DNA from: AWTP1-13 sp963827545
Lineage (GTDB): Bacteria > Pseudomonadota > Alphaproteobacteria > Rhizobiales > Hyphomicrobiaceae
DNA length: 64,000 bases
NCBI GenBank assembly: GCA_963827545.1
Contig: CAWHBI010000048.1
Coordinates: 1 to 64,000 of the forward strand
Reading direction: 5' to 3'
Shown here piece by piece: positions 60,498-64,000 of this stretch (the first letter of the stretch is position 1; every line of letters begins with the position of its first letter). Under the pieces are notes generated by a model. It made no database searches. It was not told where the DNA came from and saw nothing but the letters and a program-made list of their open reading frames with translations. The position numbers were made by a program, and so were the translations under genes.

Positions 60498-60609
60498 GCG
60501 AGTGGTCCTGCGTTGGGCACGGCACGTGAGGCAAGCTTTTCGCTGAGCGCCAGAAGTCGTATCGTCTCCGAGCCTCGTTCACAACCAGACCTTGGGAGGC
60601 GTGGAAAGA

Positions 60610-60909
60610 ATGCGGCCCCCGATCCTCGCCGTTGTGCCGGCCGCGTTTGCGGTTCCGCTCCTCGCCGCTGTGCCGGCCGCCCCGGCAACTTGTGCCGAGC
60701 GTCCCGTGCAAGCACGAGGGGAGCCGTCGCGGTTCGAAACGCTAGCCAAGGGCACAGCGCGCGGAAACTGGCGCTCCGCCGTGCGCTCGATGCCATCGCT
60801 CGGCCCTCTCTATGCAAACTGGAGCAAAGCATTGGCGGCAGACTACAGCTGCGCGGAGGGCCCGAGCGGCTACACCTGCACCGCCATCGCAACGCCCTGC
60901 CGCGACTAG
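60610..60909 (+). CDS. Small secreted hypothetical protein
   Basis: 99 residues with a signal peptide (about 1-30, ending ATCAER). The mature part has three cysteines near the end (ADYSCAEGPSGYTCTAIATPC), possibly disulfide-bonded, in a periplasmic protein of unknown role. GGAAAGA lies just before the ATG. Confidence 0.55.
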   Translation: MRPPILAVVPAAFAVPLLAAVPAAPATCAERPVQARGEPSRFETLAKGTARGNWRSAVRSMPSLGPLYANWSKALAADYSCAEGPSGYTCTAIATPCRD

Positions 60910-61266
60910 AGCAAAATCGCTTCGGATTGCATCACCTTGCCCAGATCGAGACGTGGCGGCCGAAGCGTAAATCCTCCTCTGATCATAGACCTGAGAGCAA
61001 GACTCACCTTCCATGATCGAAGCCAAGCGCTTCGATCGGAAACGATCTTGCTCCAGCGAGGCGCACACTCGGGCCGTGGCGGCGTCGCGGTTAAGCGATG
61101 GTTTCCTGAATGGATCGAATTCGCAGGAAATTCCCAGCACATTTGTTACGCAATATCGCGTTAATCAATGCAATGTCGCGGCATCCCAAGCATTATGGGC
61201 TCGAGGCGCTCGGGGGAGACGCCGCCGGGGCGTTTCCAGGCGGCAGCACTGCGGCAGGACGAACTC
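60910..61266. repeat. Palindromic repeat element in a gene-free gap
   Basis: The gap between two small genes holds an inverted repeat: GAGCAAGA (60995-61002) pairs with TCTTGCTC (61046-61053), and inside GATCGAAGC (61015-61023) pairs with GCTTCGATC (61029-61037). A similar half (AGAGCAAAATCGCTTCG) starts near 60908. This resembles intergenic palindromes common in Hyphomicrobiales. The rest holds no gene. Confidence 0.5.
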
Positions 61267-61521
61267 ATGCACGTCGATCACGAAGAGCAGCTATTGCGCA
61301 AGCTTCGCGCTTCCCTCGCCGGAGACCAGCATGGCTTCACTGCCGAGACGGACGGGCGTTCCGGCGTGCTCATCCTCAACAGGGGTCACTACCGCGGGGT
61401 CTGGCGCTGGATGGATGGGGGCTATTCGTTCACGCCGGGCGGCTATGCCAGCTCGACGCACTCCGCGCCGACGCCGCAGGAGGCCGTGCGCTACACCCTC
61501 GACCACGTCTGCAGGCAGTGA
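61267..61521 (+). CDS. Small hypothetical protein
   Basis: 84-residue soluble protein MHVDHEEQLLRKLRASLAGDQHGFTAETDGRSGVLILNRGHYRGVWRWMDGGYSFTPGGY…, convergent with fhs. AGGACG precedes the ATG at a suitable distance. The YRGVWRWxDGGYxFTP segment looks structured, but no family is known. Confidence 0.55.
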   Translation: MHVDHEEQLLRKLRASLAGDQHGFTAETDGRSGVLILNRGHYRGVWRWMDGGYSFTPGGYASSTHSAPTPQEAVRYTLDHVCRQ

Positions 61522-61560
61522 TCGTCCGAGGGGACGCGGCCGAGCCGCGACCCGCGCAGG

Positions 61561-63237
61561 TCAGAACAGACCCTCGATCTGCCCCTTCTCGTTGAGCCTG
61601 ATGGAGTTTGCGGCCGGCAGCTTGGGCAGGCCTGGCATGGTCATGATCTCGCCGGTGATGGCGACGATGAACTCGGCGCCGGCCGAGAGCCTCAGCTCCC
61701 GGATCTGCACGACGTGGCCAGTGGGGGCTCCCTTCCGGTTCGGGTCGGTGGTGAAGGAGTACTGCGTCTTGGCCATGCAGATGGGGAGGTGACCGTAGCC
61801 GGCGGCCTGCAGGTCCTTGAACTGGTTGCGCACGCTGGTGTCGGCCACGATCTCGGAGGCGCGGTAAATCTCGGTGGCGATGGTCTTCACCTTGTCCCAC
61901 AGCGGCATCTCGTCGGGGTAGAGCGGCTTGAACTTCGACTGCCCGCTGTCGGCCGTGTCGACGACGTGGCGGGCGAGCGCCTCGATGCCCTTGCCGCCGT
62001 CCCCCCAGTGCGTGCACAGGAAGGCCTTGGCGCCGGCGCTCTCTGCCGCCTTCATGATCTCGGCGATCTCCTTGTCAGTGTCTGTGATGAAGCGGTTGAT
62101 GGCGACGACCGCCGGCACGCCGAACTTGCGCATGTTGTCGAGGTGCCTCGTCAGGTTCTCGCAGCCCTTTGCGACGGCGGCGACGCTTTCTGTCTTCAAG
62201 TCATCCTTGGCCACACCGCCGTGCATCTTGAGCGCGCGCACGGTGGCGACGATGACGGCGGCCGCAGGCGTCAGGCCGGCCTTGCGGCATTTGATGTCGA
62301 AGAATTTCTCCGCGCCCAGGTCGGCGCCGAAGCCAGCCTCGGTGACCACGTAGTCGCAGAGCTTGAGGGCGGTCTTGGTGGCGAGCACGGAGTTGCAGCC
62401 GTGCGCGATGTTGGCGAACGGCCCGCCGTGGATGAAGACCGGGTTGTTCTCCAGCGTCTGCACCAGGTTCGGCATCAGCGCGTCCTTCAGCAACACGGTC
62501 ATGGCGCCGTCGCCCTTGAGATCGCTCGCCTTGACCGGCTTCCTGTCGCGCGTGTAGCCGACGACGATGTTGCCGAGCCGGCGCTCCAGGTCCTTCAGGT
62601 CCATGGCGAGGCACAGGATCGCCATCACCTCCGATGCCACGGTGATGTCGAAGCCGTCCTCGCGCGGGAAGCCGTTGGCGGTGCCGCCGAGCGAGTTGAC
62701 GATCGACCGCAGCGCGCGGTCGTTCATGTCCATTACGCGGCGCCAGGCAATGCGTCGCCCATCGAGCCCCAGCGCGTTGCCCCAGTAAATGTGGTTATCG
62801 AGCAGTGCGGAGAGCAGGTTGTGAGCCGACGTGATGGCGTGGAAGTCGCCCGTGAAGTGAAGGTTGATATCCTCCATCGGCACTACCTGAGAGTAGCCCC
62901 CGCCGGCCGCGCCTCCCTTCACGCCGAAGCACGGTCCAAGTGAAGGCTCGCGCAGACAGCTCATGGCCTTCTTGCCGATGCGGTTGAGGCCATCGCCGAG
63001 CCCAACCGTGGTCGTCGTCTTGCCCTCCCCGGCCGGCGTCGGGGTGATGGCGGTGACCAGGATCAGCTTGCCGTCCTTGTTCTTCTGCGCCGAGTTGATG
63101 AAGTCGAAGGAGACCTTGGCCTTGTAGGGCCCGTAGTTCAGCAGCGCGCTGTCGGGAATGCCGATCCTCTTTCCGACCTCGGCGATCGGCTTCATCTTCG
63201 CTTCGCGCGCAATCTCGATGTCGGACTTCACGGCCAT
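61561..63237 (-). CDS. fhs: Formate-tetrahydrofolate ligase
   Basis: 558 residues, the standard length. It joins formate to tetrahydrofolate using ATP, giving 10-formyl-THF for purine synthesis and one-carbon assimilation. The ATP-binding loop PAGEGKTTT (68-76), the N-terminal family box TAITPTPAGEGKTTTTVGLGDGL and FVIHGGPFANIAHGC-like motif (VFIHGGPFANIAHGCNSV) are present. The ATG at 63237 follows GGAGGG. The upstream formyl-THF hydrolase-like gene is 44 bp away, a probable one-carbon operon. Confidence 0.93.
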   Translation of the reverse strand: MAVKSDIEIAREAKMKPIAEVGKRIGIPDSALLNYGPYKAKVSFDFINSAQKNKDGKLILVTAITPTPAGEGKTTTTVGLGDGLNRIGKKAMSCLREPSLGPCFGVKGGAAGGGYSQVVPMEDINLHFTGDFHAITSAHNLLSALLDNHIYWGNALGLDGRRIAWRRVMDMNDRALRSIVNSLGGTANGFPREDGFDITVASEVMAILCLAMDLKDLERRLGNIVVGYTRDRKPVKASDLKGDGAMTVLLKDALMPNLVQTLENNPVFIHGGPFANIAHGCNSVLATKTALKLCDYVVTEAGFGADLGAEKFFDIKCRKAGLTPAAAVIVATVRALKMHGGVAKDDLKTESVAAVAKGCENLTRHLDNMRKFGVPAVVAINRFITDTDKEIAEIMKAAESAGAKAFLCTHWGDGGKGIEALARHVVDTADSGQSKFKPLYPDEMPLWDKVKTIATEIYRASEIVADTSVRNQFKDLQAAGYGHLPICMAKTQYSFTTDPNRKGAPTGHVVQIRELRLSAGAEFIVAITGEIMTMPGLPKLPAANSIRLNEKGQIEGLF

Positions 63238-63281
63238 GGATTTCCCTCCTGCGCAACCGCGCGAGACACTTGCATTGAATT

Positions 63282-64000
63282 TCAGGATTTCGGTGCTGTC
63301 GGCTTCTCGAATGCATCGCCTGCCGTGACCCCCGCCGACTTCGCCCACTCGGCAGCAGGGACCTTCTTGCCGTCCGCACCGCGAACACGCTTGGCGAGGA
63401 TGGCGCCGCCGCGGGCAGCAACCGTGATGCCCTGATCGTTCACCGCGAGAATATTGCCGGGGTTGCCGTCGCCGGAGACCTTTGCGGCATCGAAGATATC
63501 CACCTTCTGGCCTTTGATCGTGCTCCACGCGCCGGGCGCGGGGTTGGCGGCGCGGATCAGATTGTAGATGTCAGCGACCGGTTTCGCCCAGTCGATCTCG
63601 GCCACGTCCTTCTTGAACCAGCTCTCGTAGGTCTTCTTCGAGTGGTCTTGCGCGACCTTGGGCGCCTTGCCGGCGCGCACGAGATCGATGCTTTCCATCA
63701 TGGCATCGACGCCGAGCGGAAACAGCTTCTTGAAGTAGACATCGCCCAGTGTCTCGTCCGGGCCGATGGCCACCTTCTTTTGCAACAGAACCGGCCCCTC
63801 ATCGAGCCCCTCGTCCGGCCAGAAGATCGACAGCCCCGTCTCGGTGCGGCCCATGGCGATCGGCCAGTTGATCGACGAGGGCCCGCGGTGCAAGGGCAGC
63901 AGCGAGGGATGATACTGGATGGTGCCGAGCTTGGGCGCGTCGAGCACGGGCTGCGGAACGAACAGCGTCACATATGCCATAACGCACAAGTCCGCGTTGC
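63282..64000 (-). CDS. 10-formyltetrahydrofolate hydrolase/formyltransferase-like protein (partial)
   Basis: Cut by the window edge; about 239 residues of the C-terminal part are visible. LGTIQYHPSLLPLHRGPSSINWPIAMGRTETGLSIFWPDEGLDEGPVLLQKKVAI is the formyltransferase core, with the His and Asp of the HxSLLPxxRG… and D-x-GP motifs. The region WFKKDVAEIDWAKPVADIYNLIRAANPAPGAWS matches the ALDH1L1-type hydrolase and methionyl-tRNA formyltransferase. It acts on 10-formyl-THF. Adjacent to fhs, it should control formyl-THF levels. The N-terminus is outside the window. Confidence 0.85.
   Translation of the reverse strand, partial: NADLCVMAYVTLFVPQPVLDAPKLGTIQYHPSLLPLHRGPSSINWPIAMGRTETGLSIFWPDEGLDEGPVLLQKKVAIGPDETLGDVYFKKLFPLGVDAMMESIDLVRAGKAPKVAQDHSKKTYESWFKKDVAEIDWAKPVADIYNLIRAANPAPGAWSTIKGQKVDIFDAAKVSGDGNPGNILAVNDQGITVAARGGAILAKRVRGADGKKVPAAEWAKSAGVTAGDAFEKPTAPKS

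Noticed and set aside
1..64000. CRISPR arrays, tRNA or rRNA genes
   Set aside because: No regularly spaced direct repeats, no cloverleaf with a GGTTCGA-type arm and no rRNA stretch were seen on reading through.

Overview
The window looks like a chromosomal segment of a high-GC alphaproteobacterium, most likely order Hyphomicrobiales (Bradyrhizobium/Xanthobacteraceae-like). The reasons are the Tad-pilus genes (CpaA, Flp), a BcsS-type outer-membrane protein, many Bug, TAXI and DctP solute receptors, two perfect EcfG-type (general stress) promoters, an HRxxN (HWE) sensor kinase and a CtrA-type site. A perfect 16-bp parS palindrome at 18335-18350 suggests the segment lies in the replication-origin domain of its replicon. 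No rRNA, tRNA, CRISPR array or intact insertion sequence was recognised. Family and species cannot be decided from the sequence alone.

Layout. 0-5 kb: a sparse Tad fragment (CpaA, Flp pilin), then a gene-poor stretch with two copies of a 76-bp promoter-like module. Each module is followed, about 120-135 bp later, by an intrinsic-terminator-like hairpin, so I call two putative paralogous small RNAs. 5-13 kb: a secreted double-ABM protein, a signal-less DctP-like receptor, and a minus-strand NitT/TauT-type ABC importer with two permeases plus cupin and transglutaminase genes. 13.4-22.6 kb: a catabolic block on the minus strand (tctC-tctB-tctA-tetR; then Gfo/Idh, DUF993 aldolase-like, sugar isomerase, HIBADH). 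Both halves are preceded by related TetR-type operators; the Gfo/Idh gene carries two compensating frameshifts. 22.7-28.3 kb: a secreted caspase-like protein, a giant cyclase/ATPase/TPR protein and a Crp-family regulator, with unusual palindromes in their upstream regions. 28.7-38.2 kb: an orphan RTX-activator-like protein, then a stress island (CsbD, HRxxN kinase, two GTPases overlapping an AI-2E transporter gene, DUF883, PRC-barrel, DUF1328), two of whose promoters fit GGAAC-N16-CGTT exactly. 38.5-43.4 kb: a decaying Gfo/Idh-Bug-TAXI-Bug region with one nonsense-interrupted gene and two gene remnants that look like the edges of an old tandem duplication.

45.1-50.2 kb is the most notable system: an ARM/HEAT-like protein, a winged-helix SWIM protein (overlapping by 4 bp) and a retron-type reverse transcriptase. 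A 167-nt structured spacer closed by a 13-bp inverted repeat sits immediately before the reverse transcriptase. This matches what I recall as the type XIII (ARM/WHSWIM) retron architecture, and the spacer is a good candidate for its msr-msd RNA. 50.2-64 kb holds housekeeping genes: esterases, HNH protein, MFS transporters, phasin, BcsS, universal stress protein and RraA. It ends with formate-THF ligase next to a 10-formyl-THF hydrolase-like protein cut by the window edge.

How the genes work together: the TetR-controlled block looks like uptake of a carboxylate followed by oxidation and isomerisation of a sugar- or polyol-like acid, substrate unknown. The cyclase and Crp gene probably form one signalling unit. 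The stress island fits the PhyR-NepR-EcfG regulon although those regulators are outside the window. The retron trio is presumably an anti-phage toxin-antitoxin-like system.
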